Source: Chlorocebus sabaeus (Eukaryota; Chordata; Mammalia; Primates; Cercopithecidae). From it: a stretch of DNA of 64,000 bases. This document shows positions 1 to 10,762 of this stretch, in pieces. Under the pieces are notes generated by a model. The model was not told where the DNA came from, did not search any database, and saw only the letters and a program-made list of their open reading frames with translations. The position numbers and the translations under genes are program-made. How positions within the stretch are numbered: the first letter of the stretch is position 1; every line of letters begins with the position of its first letter. The stretch lies in NCBI RefSeq assembly GCF_047675955.1, contig NC_132909.1:44567931-44631930 (forward strand), given 5' to 3'.

Positions 1-781
1 AGGAGCCCCTAAGGAGAATCTGCTTTTAGGACAGGGGGGTTGCCGGAAGAAGGGGCCGACTTTGCCCTCACCCTGGATCCACCCTGCACAGTCCCACCCA
101 CAAGCCTCTGCGCTAGCGGTTCCTGCCGCCTGGAACGTTGTTTCTCTGGCTTCTGGCCTGGCCTACTGAGGCTCCTCCTTTGGCCAAGGGTTCCTCCTTG
201 GTCCTCCTGGTGGAGGAGGCCAACTCCTCCTCTTCCTCCTCCTCTTCCTCTCCCTCCTCCTCCTCCAAGCCTTCCCTGGGCACTGCCCCCACAAGACTGT
301 TTCCGCAGAGTCCCTAGTTGGACTTGGCAGTATTCAGATGAAATAACGCATCCCGTCCTCAGTTGGCCGCCTCCGCCTTCCTCTGGGTCCTGTCTCCTTG
401 AGGACACAGCAGTGGGGGGCCCACGAGCACTCCCGATTCCCGCAGAGGAGGCCGGGTTGGGTTTTCCTGCTGGTGGTTTTTCCTCTCCATAGGTGGCAGA
501 AGCGGCCTCCCTCCCTCCTCATTAAAGTGGGGGGCCCTGGGAGGGGACCGGGGCTGGCGGCCCCTGCAACCCCTCCCCAGCCGTGCGTGGGAGGCGGCCA
601 CAGCTGGGAGCCGGGTCTGTGCTAGGAGACCGTTTCCTCTCAGAAGCTGTAATTATGGGTAATTTTCTAAATGCAACACAAAAATTAAAACCCAAACAAC
701 ACCAGGGTGGGAGCAGCCACAGCAGCTGGTGAACACGAGGGTAGGCCGGGGGTGGTGGGGGGTGGGAGGAGCTGGGGCTTC
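1..781. other. GC-rich intergenic sequence, no gene recognised
   Basis: Unique-looking sequence before the first Alu. It contains a pyrimidine-rich tract on the + strand at about 200-275 (runs of tcc/ctt). Open frames here give low-complexity proline- or arginine-rich peptides without any domain I recognise. In the human map SSBP4 is the next gene in this direction, but I see no SSBP4 exon here. Confidence 0.5.
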
Positions 782-1085
782 TTTTTTTTTTTTTTTTTTT
801 TTCTGAGACGGAGTCTCACCCTGTCGCCCAGGCAGGAGTGCTGTGGCGCGATATCAGCTCACTGCAAGCTCCGCCTCCCGGGTTCACGCCATTCTCCTGC
901 CTCAGCCTCCCGAGTAGCTGGGACCACAGGCGCCCGCCACCTCGCCCGACTAATTTTTTGTATTTGTAGCAGAGACGGGGTTTCACCGTATTAGCTAGGA
1001 TCGTCTCCATCTCCTGATCTCATGATCCACCTGCCTCGGCCTCCCAAAGAGCTGGGATTACAGTCGTGAGCCGCCGCGCCGTCCA
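782..1085 (-). mobile_element. AluY-type element (AluYR-like)
   Basis: T-run followed by the antisense Alu head (gagacggagtctcaccctg) and ending in the antisense Alu 5' end. The internal 'gccacctcgcccg' is the AluYR-type variant. Confidence 0.9.
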
Positions 1086-1641
1086 GGAGCTGGGCTTTCA
1101 ATCCAGGAAGGCTGGGGGGTGGCCAGCACAGGCAGCGGGGTGTTCAGACAGCCTCCCTCCTTGGACAGCCAGCTAGGGTTTCTGAAGTGGGGATTACACC
1201 CCAAGACTAGTTGCCCGGAGGCGGAAATTCACTGATACTCTGGGCCTGGGTTTGAACCCAGCTGTGCCGTGGCTCACTGTGTGGCCTTGACTGGGAGACA
1301 GCTGAACTTCAGTGACCCCTCCAAGCCATTAGGTCATGCCACCAATCCCACAGGGCTGCAACGGACTCCGGGTGACAGAAGGGATACAGGAGGGCCTGAC
1401 CGAGGAGCATCTGCCAAACCTACAACTTCCCACTCCCATGTCCGTCCTCCACAAAGCTTAACCAAAGCCGGTACACTGCTGTGCTTCTAGCACCTTCTGT
1501 GGCTCCCACTGGCCACATATCAAAGCTCCACGCCTCTGCCCTGTACTCGAACTCCAGAGTCAAACTAACTCTTGGGAACTGGTGTGTCCAGCTTCAATCA
1601 TCTGGTAACGTCCTCCTGCCAGACCAAAGGAGGCAGCATCT
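1086..1641. other. Intergenic sequence with a MIR fragment at about 1225-1300
   Basis: Unique sequence apart from a MIR-like core (gggtttgaacccagctgtgcc...) on +. The stretch 1398-1460 reappears inside an Alu at 2907-2970 (see findings). No gene recognised. Confidence 0.5.
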
Positions 1642-1803
1642 CTAAGTTTTCTTTTTAGAGATGGGGGTCTCACTCTGTCACCCAGGCTGGAGTGCACTGG
1701 CACAATCACAGCTCACTGCAGCCTCAGCCTCCGGGCTTAAGTGATCCTCCCACCTCAGCCTTCTGAGTAACTGGGACCAAACGCATGTGCCACCACGCCC
1801 AGC
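1642..1803 (-). mobile_element. Alu left-monomer fragment (FLAM-like)
   Basis: Antisense Alu left arm only, with no right arm. Followed directly by a MIR fragment in antisense (about 1806-1880, containing gttacagatggggaaactgagg). Part of a local duplication with 3350-3545. Confidence 0.75.
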
Positions 1804-2113
1804 CATCATTTCTTCTCCCCATGTTACAGATGGGGAAACTGAGGCTTGTAAAGGAAACAAGGATGTCACGTGAGCGACCTATAGGTAATACCCCACCCAT
1901 CGGAGTGCCTCCAGTACCCTGTCTGGTCTGGGAGACTCAGGGTGTCTCTTGGAAATCCCAGGTCTGGGAGGAGGGTCTGTAGCAGCTGCTGGTAGCTCCA
2001 GGTGCACGCTGGCTGCAGGCCACCCTGGGCCTAACGACGTGGCTGCACTCCCCACCGCCAGCTTCTGCTTCTCCTCACCTGCAGCTTTCTCTGGCCAAGG
2101 GAATGCCCTTTCT

Positions 2114-2436
2114 TTCTTTTTTTTCTTTTTTCTTTTTTTTTTTTTCTTCTTGAGACGGAGTCTCACACTGTCCCTCAGGCTGAAATTCAGTGGCACAATC
2201 TCTGCTCACTGCAAGTTCCGCCTCCCGGGTTCAAGCAATTCTCCTGCCTCAGCTTCCTGAATAGCTGGGATTACAGGCCCCTGCCACCACGCCCGGCTAA
2301 TTTTTGTATTTTTGGTAGAGATAAGGTTTCACCACGCTGGCCAGGCTGGTCTTGAACTCCTGACTTAAGGCGATCCGCCCACCTCGGCCTCCCAAAGTTC
2401 TGGGATTACAGGTGTGAGCCACCGCGCCTGCCCTGG
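2114..2436 (-). mobile_element. Alu element with target-site duplication
   Basis: Full-length antisense Alu. It is bounded by a 13-bp direct repeat gaatgccctttct at 2101-2113 and 2437-2449. Confidence 0.92.
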
Positions 2437-2653
2437 GAATGCCCTTTCTAAGGGCATGCCAGTCTCCCTAAGGTCTCCGACAGGACTGAGCTTTGTTTCC
2501 CACGACCTCCCCTGCTCCTGGGCACCCCCTACAGGGCCCTTCCCCAGCTCCCATGGCCGGATACCCATGTACCCCACATTCTCAGTGTGCCACCCTGGGT
2601 CTGTTTTCTGGGAAATCAAACTGAGGTTGGGGGTGGATAAACACCCCACAAGG

Positions 2654-3015
2654 CCGGGTGTGGTGGGTCACGCCTGTAATCCCAGCACTTTGGGAGGCCA
2701 AGGCCAGTGGATCACCTGAGGTCAGTAGTTTGAGACCATCCTGGCCAACATGGTGAAACCCCATCTCTACTAAAATCACAAAAAATTGGTCAGGCGTGGT
2801 GGTCATGCCTGTAATCCCAGCTACTTAGGAGACTGAGACAGGAGAATCACTTGAACTCAGGAGGCGGAGGTTGCAGTGAGCTGAGATTGTGCCACTGCAC
2901 TCCTGGCCGAGGAGCCTCTGCTGAACCTACAACCTCCCACCCTCAGGCCTGTCCTCCCTCCCCCACTTCCACAACAAGATCAAAAAGACCAAAACTCCGT
3001 CAAAAAAAAAAACAA
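2654..3015 (+). mobile_element. Alu element with an internal foreign insertion
   Basis: Sense Alu. Near its 3' end, between 'gcactcctgg' and 'acaacaag', about 65 bp of non-Alu sequence (about 2907-2972) interrupts the element. That insert closely matches 1398-1460. The flanks carry an aaacacccca(ca) direct repeat. Confidence 0.85.
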
Positions 3016-3341
3016 AAAAAACCCCAAAACACCCCACGCTCCTCGCCCCTGAGTGGGACCCCTCTGAGATGAGCGTCTACACTGTCCCCCAGCTGTCTCA
3101 GGTGGGTCTGAGCGCCACTCATCCACATGTGTCATCACTGTTGGCAGTTGGTGTCCCCTGTAGGGCTCCTTCCCTTCCTGTCTCATGTCCCATTCCCTAC
3201 CAGGAGCTTCCTGGGGTCACCTCCCAGGTACCCCCTCATCCCACCTGATCCCACCTGGCCTTGAATCCTCAACTCAGAGCCAGTTACTGAAAGCCCCACT
3301 ATGCACCCAGCGCTCTGCTTCAGTGCTTTCGCTGAACCTCA

Positions 3342-3560
3342 ACCAGTTGCCTTCGCAGCCTCCACCTCCCGGGCTTAAGCAATCCTCCCACCTTGGCCTC
3401 CCAAGTAGCTAGGACCACAGGCATGCGCCACCACTCCTGGCTGTCATTTCTTCTCCCCATGTTACAGATGGGGAAACTGAGGCTCATCACGGCATCAGGG
3501 GTGTCCTGTGAGAGACCCATAGGTGGCACCTCACCTATGTCTGAGAAAGGTTCAGAGCAG
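3342..3560 (-). repeat. Alu fragment plus MIR, second copy of a local duplication
   Basis: A partial antisense Alu arm (about 3348-3442) joined to an antisense MIR. Arrangement and sequence mirror 1722-1910, including a long identical run across the Alu/MIR junction. Confidence 0.7.
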
Positions 3561-3683
3561 CAATGCAACTTGCCTGGGGACACACAGCAGGGAGTAGAGG
3601 CACCAGGTCTGACTTCGAGGTACCCTGGCAATGCCCGTCCCTCACCTCATCTCTCTAGAGCACCAGCCTCTGCCTCCTCCTCC

Positions 3684-3986
3684 TTTTTTTTTTGTTTTTT
3701 TTTTTTGAGGCAGAATCTCATTCTCTTGCCCAGGCTGGAATGCAGTGGTGTGATCTCGACTCACTGCAAACCTCCGCTTCCCGGGTTCAAGCAATTCTCT
3801 GACTCAGCCTCCTGAGTAGCTGGGCTTACAGGCGCCTGCCACCACGCCCGGCTAATTTTTGTATTTTTAGTAGAGACAGGGTTTCACCATCTTGGCCAGG
3901 CTTGTCTTGACCTCCTGATCTAATGATCCACCCACCTCGGCCTCCCAAAGTGCTGGGATTACAGGCCTGAGCCACCGCGCCCAGCC
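3684..3986 (-). mobile_element. Alu element
   Basis: Full-length antisense Alu with a mixed T/G run head. A cctcctcc direct repeat is on both sides. Confidence 0.9.
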
Positions 3987-3997
3987 CTCCTCCTCGT

Positions 3998-4291
3998 TTT
4001 TTAGAGAAAGGGTCTCACTCTGTCACCCAGGCTGGAGTGCAGTGGCACAATCACAGCTCACTGCAGCCTCAAACTCCTGAGCTCAAGCGATCCTCGCAGC
4101 TTATCCTCCCGAGTAGCTGGGACAACAGACACGCACCACCAAGCCCAGCTAATTTTATTTTTTTTGTGTGGGGGGGGTCTGACAGTCTGACTTTGTTTCC
4201 CAGGCTGGTCTTGAACTCCTGGCCTCAAGCGATCCTCTCGCCTCCGCCTCTCAAGTAGCTGGGACTGCAGATGCATGCCACTGTGCCCAGA
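3998..4291 (-). mobile_element. Alu element (older, AluJ-like)
   Basis: Antisense Alu, divergent (ctggtcttgaactcctggcctcaagcg type), directly following the previous Alu. Confidence 0.88.
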
Positions 4292-4439
4292 TTCAGTCTC
4301 TCTTCTTATTGGTGGAAGAAAGATTTCCTGTGGTACCCTAAGGTCCATCCCTCTCGGGTCTTTTCTTCCCTTTGGCTTAACAACACCACAGAATCCACAC
4401 TTGCTAAGTACCTGACATTGAGCATGTTTTGACATGATT

Positions 4440-4638
4440 ATGTTAAAGGCATCCAGGTCATCCCACCCCAGGGCCTTTGCACGGGGTTTTCTCCTGGTCG
4501 GGATACCCTTTCTGCAACTGTACACCATGGCCAGCTTCTCTTCATCCTTCAGGCTTCAGCTCCAGTGACACACCCTCAGAGAGTCCCCCAAACCTCCGTT
4601 GGGATTATATTACCTTGTTGGATCTTCCTGGATACTTT
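4440..4638 (+). repeat. L2 LINE 3'-end fragment
   Basis: Contains the L2-like 'gggcctttgcac' and 'catccttcaggcttcagctc' blocks. 4945-5040 after the next Alu (ggtactcaacaaatatttgttgc) is the rest of the same old L2. Confidence 0.6.
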
Positions 4639-4935
4639 TTTTTTTCTTTGAGATGAAGTCTCACTCTGTCACCCAGGCTGGAGTGCAGTGGCGCAATCTC
4701 AACTCGCTGCAACCTCCCCGTCCCGGGTTCAAGAGATTCTCCTGCCTCAGCCTTCGAGTAGCTGGGATTACAGGTGTGTGCCGCCACGCCGGGCTAATTT
4801 TTGTATTTTTTTTTAGTAGATACAAGGTTTCACCATGTTGGCCAGGCTGGTCTCAAACTCCTGACCTCAGGTGATCCACCCACCTTGGCATCCCAAAGTG
4901 CTGGGATTACAGGTGTGAGCCACTGCGCCCAGCCG
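4639..4935 (-). mobile_element. Alu element
   Basis: Full-length antisense Alu inserted in L2 sequence. Confidence 0.9.
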
Positions 4936-5047
4936 AAATTTGTATGTTTTGTTCAGGACTGTGCCCCTAGTCCTTATAACACTTTCTGGCCTACAGTAGG
5001 TACTCAACAAATATTTGTTGCTGAGCAAGTGGACTAAAGATTATCAA

Positions 5048-5356
5048 TGGCCGGGCGCAGTGGCTCAAGCCTGTAATCCCAGCACTTTGGGAGGCCGAGA
5101 CGGGTGGATCACAAGGTCAGGAGATCGAGACCATCCTGGCTAACACGGTGAAACCCCGTCTCTACTAAAAAATACAAAAAAAACTAGCCGGGCGAGGTGG
5201 CGGGCGCCTGTAGTCCCAGCTACTCGGGAGGCTGGGGCAGGAGAATGGCGTGGACCCGGGAGGCGGAGCTTGCAGTGAGCTGAGATCCGGCCACTGCACT
5301 CCAGCCTGGGAGACAGAGCGAGACTCCGTCTCAAAAAAAAAAAAAAAAAAAAAAAA
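5048..5356 (+). mobile_element. AluYR element, full length with target-site duplication
   Basis: Near-consensus young Alu carrying gccgggcgaggtggcgggc and gctgagatccggccactgc, the Old World monkey AluYR signature. The direct repeat agattatcaatg is on both sides. Confidence 0.95.
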
Positions 5357-5811
5357 GATTATCAATGTCGCCTCTGCGCTGAACTCCTCTGTGTGGCGTA
5401 GGGAGTTGCCTGCCTTTGCCGAGGGAGCCAGCGCCTGCGGTTCCGAGTATAACCACTTGAGGGCAGCAGAGACTCAATATAGCAACTCCTGAGAGTCCCA
5501 GCAGGTCCTGCCCCAGCACCCCCTTGAAGCCTCCCTGAGCTAAGGACCCAAGTGTCCGCGGTGGAATATAGTCTGCCTCTCTTGACCTTGGCCTTGCTCC
5601 CAGGTCGGCTTACAGATGTATATCTACATATTTCTGTACTGAATTATTTCATGGCAAGGAGGAGCCAAATATAGAAAACATCACCCAGTCACATCACACC
5701 CCCAAAAGTCCTGTCCCCATTGTGAACGCCCCCCAGCACATTTTTTCTTCTTGTTTGTCCATGTTTTTTTCTAGAGAGGCCTTCTTTCACTAGCCCGTTT
5801 AAAACTGAACC
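5357..5811. other. Intergenic unique sequence
   Basis: No gene recognised. One CTCF-like 15-mer (ccacttgagggcagc, 5453-5467, +) stands out. The remainder is ordinary mixed sequence. Confidence 0.45.
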
Positions 5812-6121
5812 AGGCTGGGCACGCTCACGCCTGTAATCCCAGCACTTTGGGAGGCCGAGGTGGGCGGATCACTTGAGGTCAGGAATTCAACACCAGCCTG
5901 GCCAACATGGTGAAACCCCGTCTCTACTGAAAATACAAAAATTAGCCAGGTGTGGTGTCATGCACCTGTATTTCCAGCTACTCAGGCGGCTGAGGCAGGA
6001 GAATCGCTTGAATCTGAGAGACAGAGATTTCAGTGAGTGGAGATTGAGCCACTGCACTCCAGCCTGGATGACAGAGCGAGACTCAGACTCAAACAAAAAA
6101 CAAAAAACAAAAACAAAAAAA
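5812..6121 (+). mobile_element. Alu element with target-site duplication
   Basis: Sense Alu with a (CA3-5)n tail. The direct repeat aaaactgaacca is on both sides. Confidence 0.9.
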
Positions 6122-6130
6122 ACTGAACCA

Positions 6131-6347
6131 GGCCAGGCACGGTGGCTCATGCCTGTAATCTCAGCAATTGGGAGGCCAAGGAGGGAGGATCATGTGAGGG
6201 CAGCAATTTGAGGCCAGCCTGGGCAACATAGTGAGACCTCTTGTCTCTACAAAAAATAAAAAATTAGCTGGGTGTGGTGGAGCCATGATTGTGCCACTCA
6301 CCCCAGCCTGGGCGACAGAGCAACACTCTGTCTCAAAACAAGAAAAA
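6131..6347 (+). mobile_element. Alu element, internally deleted
   Basis: Sense Alu that starts normally. It jumps from the middle A-rich region (aattagctgggtgtggtgg) straight to the distal right arm (agccatgattgtgcc), losing most of the right monomer. Confidence 0.85.
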
Positions 6348-6465
6348 ACTTTGAAATCACCCCACCCTACTCTCCCAGTCCCCTTGACTCTAATTTTTGG
6401 CCATGGCACTTTTTTTAAATGAAATCAAATTTATTAAGAAAGTAAAATAATAAAAGAATGGCTAC

Positions 6466-6766
6466 AGATGGTTGCCATGGCTCACACCTGTAATCCCAGC
6501 ACTTGGGGAGGCCGAGGCAGGCAGATTGCCTGAGCTGAGGAGTTCGAGACCAGACGGGCAACATGGTGAAACCTTATCTGTACTAAAATTACAAAAAATT
6601 AGCCAGTCGAGGTGGCACACATGTAATCCCAGCTACTCAGAAGGCTGAGACGAGAGAATCGCTTGAACCTGGGAGGCGGAGGTTGTAGTGAGCCGAGATG
6701 GCACCATTGCACTGCACTCCAGCCTGGGTGACAAAGCGAGACTCCGTCTCAAAAAAAAAAAGAAAA
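6466..6766 (+). mobile_element. Alu element
   Basis: Full-length sense Alu. An 'aaaagaatg' type direct repeat is on both sides. Confidence 0.88.
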
Positions 6767-6840
6767 GAATGACCACTCCATAGGCAGAGCAGCACCGCAG
6801 CACTATTACTGCCTAATTTCCTTTATAATTTGCTGACTTA

Positions 6841-7143
6841 GGCCAGGCATGTTGGCTCACACCTGTAATTCCAGCACTTTGGGAGGGCAAAACAGAAGGA
6901 TCGTTTGAGGCCAGGAGTTTGAGACCAGCCTGTGCAACACAGCAAGACCCTCATCTCTACAAAAATATCAAACAATTAGCCAAGTGTGGTGGCCCACACC
7001 TGTGGTCCCCGCTACATGGGAGGCTGCGCCAGGAGGATCACTTGAGCCCAGGAGGTGGAGGTTGCAGTGAGCTGAGATCACACCACTGCACTCCAGCCTG
7101 AGTGACTGAGTGCAGTGAAAGAAAGAAAAAACAAAACAAAAAT
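6841..7143 (+). mobile_element. Alu element (older)
   Basis: Divergent sense Alu with a gaaagaaaaaacaaaac tail. Confidence 0.87.
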
Positions 7144-7167
7144 AACTGTCTTAATTTGGTGGCTTGG

Positions 7168-7758
7168 GCCAGGCACGGTGGCTCATGACTCTAATCCCAG
7201 CACTTTGGGAGGCCAAGGCGGGCAGATCACCTGAGATCAGGTTGGAGACCAGCCTGGCCAACATGGTGAAACCCCGTCTCTATTAAAAATACAAAAGGCC
7301 GGGCGCGGTGGCTCAAGCCTGTAATCCCAGCACTTTGGGAGGCCGAGACGGGTGGATCACCAGGTCAGGAGATCAAGACCATCCTGGCTAACACGGTGAA
7401 ACCCCGTCTCTACTAAAAAAATACAAAAAACTAGCCGGGTGAGTTGGCGGGCGCCTGTAGTCCCAGCTACTCGGAAGGCTGAGGCAGGAGAATAGCGTAA
7501 ACCCGGGAGGCGGAGCTTGCAGTGAACCCGGCTACTGCACTCCAGCCTGGGCGACAGAGCGAGACTCCATCTCAAAAAAACAAAACAAAACAAAACAAAA
7601 ATAATCTGGGCGTGGTGGCACATGCCTGTAATCCCAGCTACTCAGGAGACTGACTCAGGAGAATTGCTTGAACCTGGAGGTTACAGTGAGCCGTGATGGT
7701 GCCACTGCACACCAGCCTGGGAGATAGAGCAGGACGCCATCTCAAAAAAAAAAAAAAA
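7168..7758 (+). mobile_element. Alu element split by a nested AluYR
   Basis: An older sense Alu (7168-7296 and 7601-7758) is interrupted in its middle A-rich region by a complete sense AluY/YR copy at 7297-7600 with a (CAAAA)n tail. Confidence 0.88.
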
Positions 7759-8213
7759 TTTGGTGGCTTGGTGAAGGAGACTCTAAGACTCAATTCAGGA
7801 GCATAGTTATCTGAGAGGTGATCCCAGAAGCCCTCCTGGGGGGTAAAGAGGCAGGAAGGGAAGGGGAGCCCTGCAGGGGGCGCCAGCGAGCAGGTTCAAT
7901 GTAAGCAACCAGGAATGGGTCCTTTCTCAGCGAGACAATACAGAAGAGGTGCTTTTGTTGTCCTACCTGAGGGTGGAGGGAGCGGAGGTATTTACAGCCA
8001 ACTCTCCTTCCGTCTGTGGTTGAGGACTGCTCTCAAGAGAGCCATGTGGCCCAGTGACGTGGCCTTCCGTGGTCAGAGCAACTGTCAGCCAAGAAACGCA
8101 AGCCTTGCAGGTGGGACATGCTTGGCCAATCATGGCTGCCTTCATGCCACGTTTTATTTCCCCACGACTCTCCCAAAGGTATTCAGTGGCTTTTAAAATT
8201 GTACTAGAACCAG
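7759..8213. other. Intergenic unique sequence with a CTCF-like core
   Basis: No gene recognised. ccctgcagggggcgcc at 7869-7884 closely matches the CTCF core consensus (see findings). Downstream frames give unfamiliar short peptides. Confidence 0.45.
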
Positions 8214-8525
8214 CGGGGCGGGCACGGTGGCTCATGCCTGTAGTCCTAGCACTCTGGCAGGCCAAGGCTGGAGGGTTGCTTGAGCCCAGGAGTTTGAGAC
8301 CAGTCTGGGCAACGTGGCGAAACTCTGTCTCTACCACAAAAAGAGAAAAATTAGCCAGGTGTGGTGGCGCGCACCTGTAATCCCAGCTACTTGGAAGGCT
8401 GAGGTAGGAGGATCACTTGAGCCAAGGAGGTGCAGGCTGCGGTGAGCCGTGATTGCGCCACTGCACCCTATGCTGGGTGACTGAGCCAGACTCTGTGTCT
8501 AAAAACCAAACCAAACCAAACAAAA
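8214..8525 (+). mobile_element. Alu element (older)
   Basis: Divergent sense Alu with an (AACC)n-like tail. Confidence 0.87.
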
Positions 8526-8597
8526 ATTACTATAACCAACAAGGCCATGTGACCTTAAATAAGGTCTTCTCATGTTATTAAAAAGTCATGCTTTGGG

Positions 8598-8885
8598 CTG
8601 GGAGCTGTGTCTTACGCCTGTAATCCCAGTACTTTGGGAGGCCAAGGTGGGAGGATCACCTGAGGTCAGGAGTTCGAGACCAGCCTGGCCAACATGGTGA
8701 AACCCCGTATCTACTAAAAATACAAAAATCAGCAGGGCGTGGTGGCGTGCGTCTGCAATCCCAGCTACTTGGGAAGTTGAGTCACGAGAATCGCTTGAAC
8801 CTGGGAGACAGAGGTTGCAGTGAGTCAAGTTCATGCCACTACACTCCAGCCTAGGTGATAGAGTGAGACTGCGTCTCAAAAAAAA
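8598..8885 (+). mobile_element. Alu element
   Basis: Full-length sense Alu. Followed by an antisense MIR (about 8905-8990: ggcacagagaggttgagg...ggtcacacagc). Confidence 0.88.
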
Positions 8886-9237
8886 TTATAAAATAAAAAT
8901 ACAGAGGAGGCAGCTAAGGCACAGAGAGGTTGAGGTGCAAGTCCTAGGTCACACAGCTTTGAAGCATCTGAGCCAGCCTCAATCATCATTTGATGAATGA
9001 ATGCATACAGGTCCATGATGTCCGTGTCAGTCCACATTCCAGCTGTGCCCTTAAGTCCTCCCTGACCCAATCTTGTGGTCATTACACCTACTTCTGGTCC
9101 TGACCGCTGGCTCTAGAGCCCCTCAGATCCCTCCAGACTCTCAAGTCTTGTTGAGGGCCTCTGGTGCTTGGCTCAGCCCTCCCCATTCTTCTGGGGGAGA
9201 TTGGATTCCACCAGCAGGGGACCTGCAGGTGGAGTTT

Positions 9238-9269
9238 ATATATATATATATAACAGAATATATATATAT
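9238..9269. repeat. (TA)n microsatellite
   Basis: Two TA runs separated by acaga, immediately 5' of an antisense Alu. Confidence 0.8.
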
Positions 9270-10437
9270 GTTTAGACACAGGGTCTCTCTCTGTGGCCCA
9301 GGCTGGAGTGCAATGGCGTGATCATGGCTCACTACAGCCTTGCTTCCTGGGCCCAATGGATGCCCCCACCTCAGCCTCCCTATAGGGAAAAGAAAGAGAG
9401 ATCAGACTGTTACTGTGTCTATGTAGAAAGGGAAGACATAAGAAACTCCATTTTGACCTGTACCCTGAACAAGTGTTTTGCCTTGAGATGCTGTTCATCT
9501 GTAACTTTGCCCCAACCTTGAGCTCACAGAAACATGTGTTGTATAGAATCAAGGTTTCAGGGATCTAGGGCTATGCAGGATGTGCCTTGTTAACAAAATG
9601 TTTACAGGCAGTATGCTTGGGAAAAGTCATCGCCATTCTCAGTCTCGGTAAACCAGGGCCACAATGCACTGCGGAGGGCCGCAGGGACCTCTGCCCTGGC
9701 AAGCCGGGTATCGTCCAAGGTTTCTCCCCATGTGATGGTCTGAAATATGGCCTCCTGGGATGGGAAAGACCTGGCCGTCCCCCAGCCCGACACCCGTGAA
9801 GGGGCTGTGCTGAGGAGGATTAGTAAAAGAGGAAGGCCTCTTGCAGTTGAGATAAGAGGAAGGCCACTGTCTCCTGCCTGCCCCTGGGAGCTGCGTGTCT
9901 CGGTATAAAACCTGATTGTACATTTGTTCAATTCTGAGATAGGAGAAAAAGCGCCCTGTGGCCGGGGGCGAGACATATTGGCAGCAATGCTGCTCTGTTA
10001 CTCTTTACTCCACTGAGATGTTTGGGTGGAGAGAAGCATAAATCTGGCCTATGTGCACATCCAGGCATAGTACCTTCCCTTGAACTTATTTGTGACACAG
10101 ATTCCGTTGCTCACATGTTTTCTTGCTGACCTTCTCCCCACTGTCACCCTGCTCTCCTACCCCATTCCTCTTGCTGAGATAGTGAAAATAGTAATTAATC
10201 AATACTGAGGGAACTCAGAGACCGGTGCCGGCGCAGGTCCTCCGTGCTGAGCGCTGGTCCCCTGGGCCCGCTGTTTTTCCTCTGTCCTTTGCCTCTATGT
10301 TTTATTTCTTTTCTCAGTCTCTCGATCCACCTGACGAGAAATACCCACAGGCGTGGAGGGGCTGGCCCCCTTCACTCCGGAGTAGCTGGGACTATAGGCA
10401 CACACCACCATGCCTGGCTAATTAAAAAAAAATTTTA
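9270..10437 (-). mobile_element. Alu split by a solo LTR
   Basis: An old antisense Alu occupies 9270-9380 and 10375-10437. It breaks at cagcctccc and resumes at gagtagctgggac exactly around the LTR at 9381-10374. Confidence 0.82.
9381..10374 (+). mobile_element. Solo LTR, HERV-K(HML-2)/LTR5-like
   Basis: About 994 bp, the usual LTR5 length. It shows the family's landmarks: gggaaaagaaagagagatcag near the start, aaggtttctccccatgtgatgg, a TATA box at 9904-9909, ggaactcagag, and a purine-poor 3' end with ggcgtggagggg. It begins TATAGGG (family start TG..., so the first G is mutated) and ends TTCA. It is flanked by a 5-bp duplication, ctccc (9376-9380) against ctccg (10375-10379), one substitution apart. 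The site where the family usually has AATAAA (about 10199-10206) reads tcaatactg, so the polyadenylation signal looks lost. No internal retroviral sequence remains, so this is a recombined solo LTR. It lies in sense orientation relative to LRRC25, 8 kb upstream of it. Confidence 0.85.
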
Positions 10438-10757
10438 AGGCAGTGTGCGGTGACTTATGCCCGTAATCCCAACACTTTGGGAGGCCGAGGTGGGCAGATC
10501 ATTTGAGGCCCAGAGTTTGAGACCAGCCTGGCTAACATTGCAAAATCCCATCTCTACAAATAATAATGATAATAATAATAATAGCTGGGCATGGTGGCAC
10601 ACACCTATAATCTCAGCTTCTCGGGAGGCTGAGGCACGAGAATCACTCGAACCCGAGAAGGGAAGGTTGCAGTGAGCCGAGATTGCACCACTGTACTCCA
10701 GCCTGGGCGACAGAGCCAGACCCTATCTCTAAATAAATAAATCAACAAATAAATAAA
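10438..10757 (+). mobile_element. Alu element
   Basis: Sense Alu with (TAA)n in its middle A-rich region and an (AAAT)n tail. Confidence 0.87.
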
Positions 10758-10762
10758 GTTTT

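Noticed and set aside
40..492. 150-codon proline-rich + frame at the window start
   Set aside because: It arises from the pyrimidine-rich tract. No domain, no splice context.
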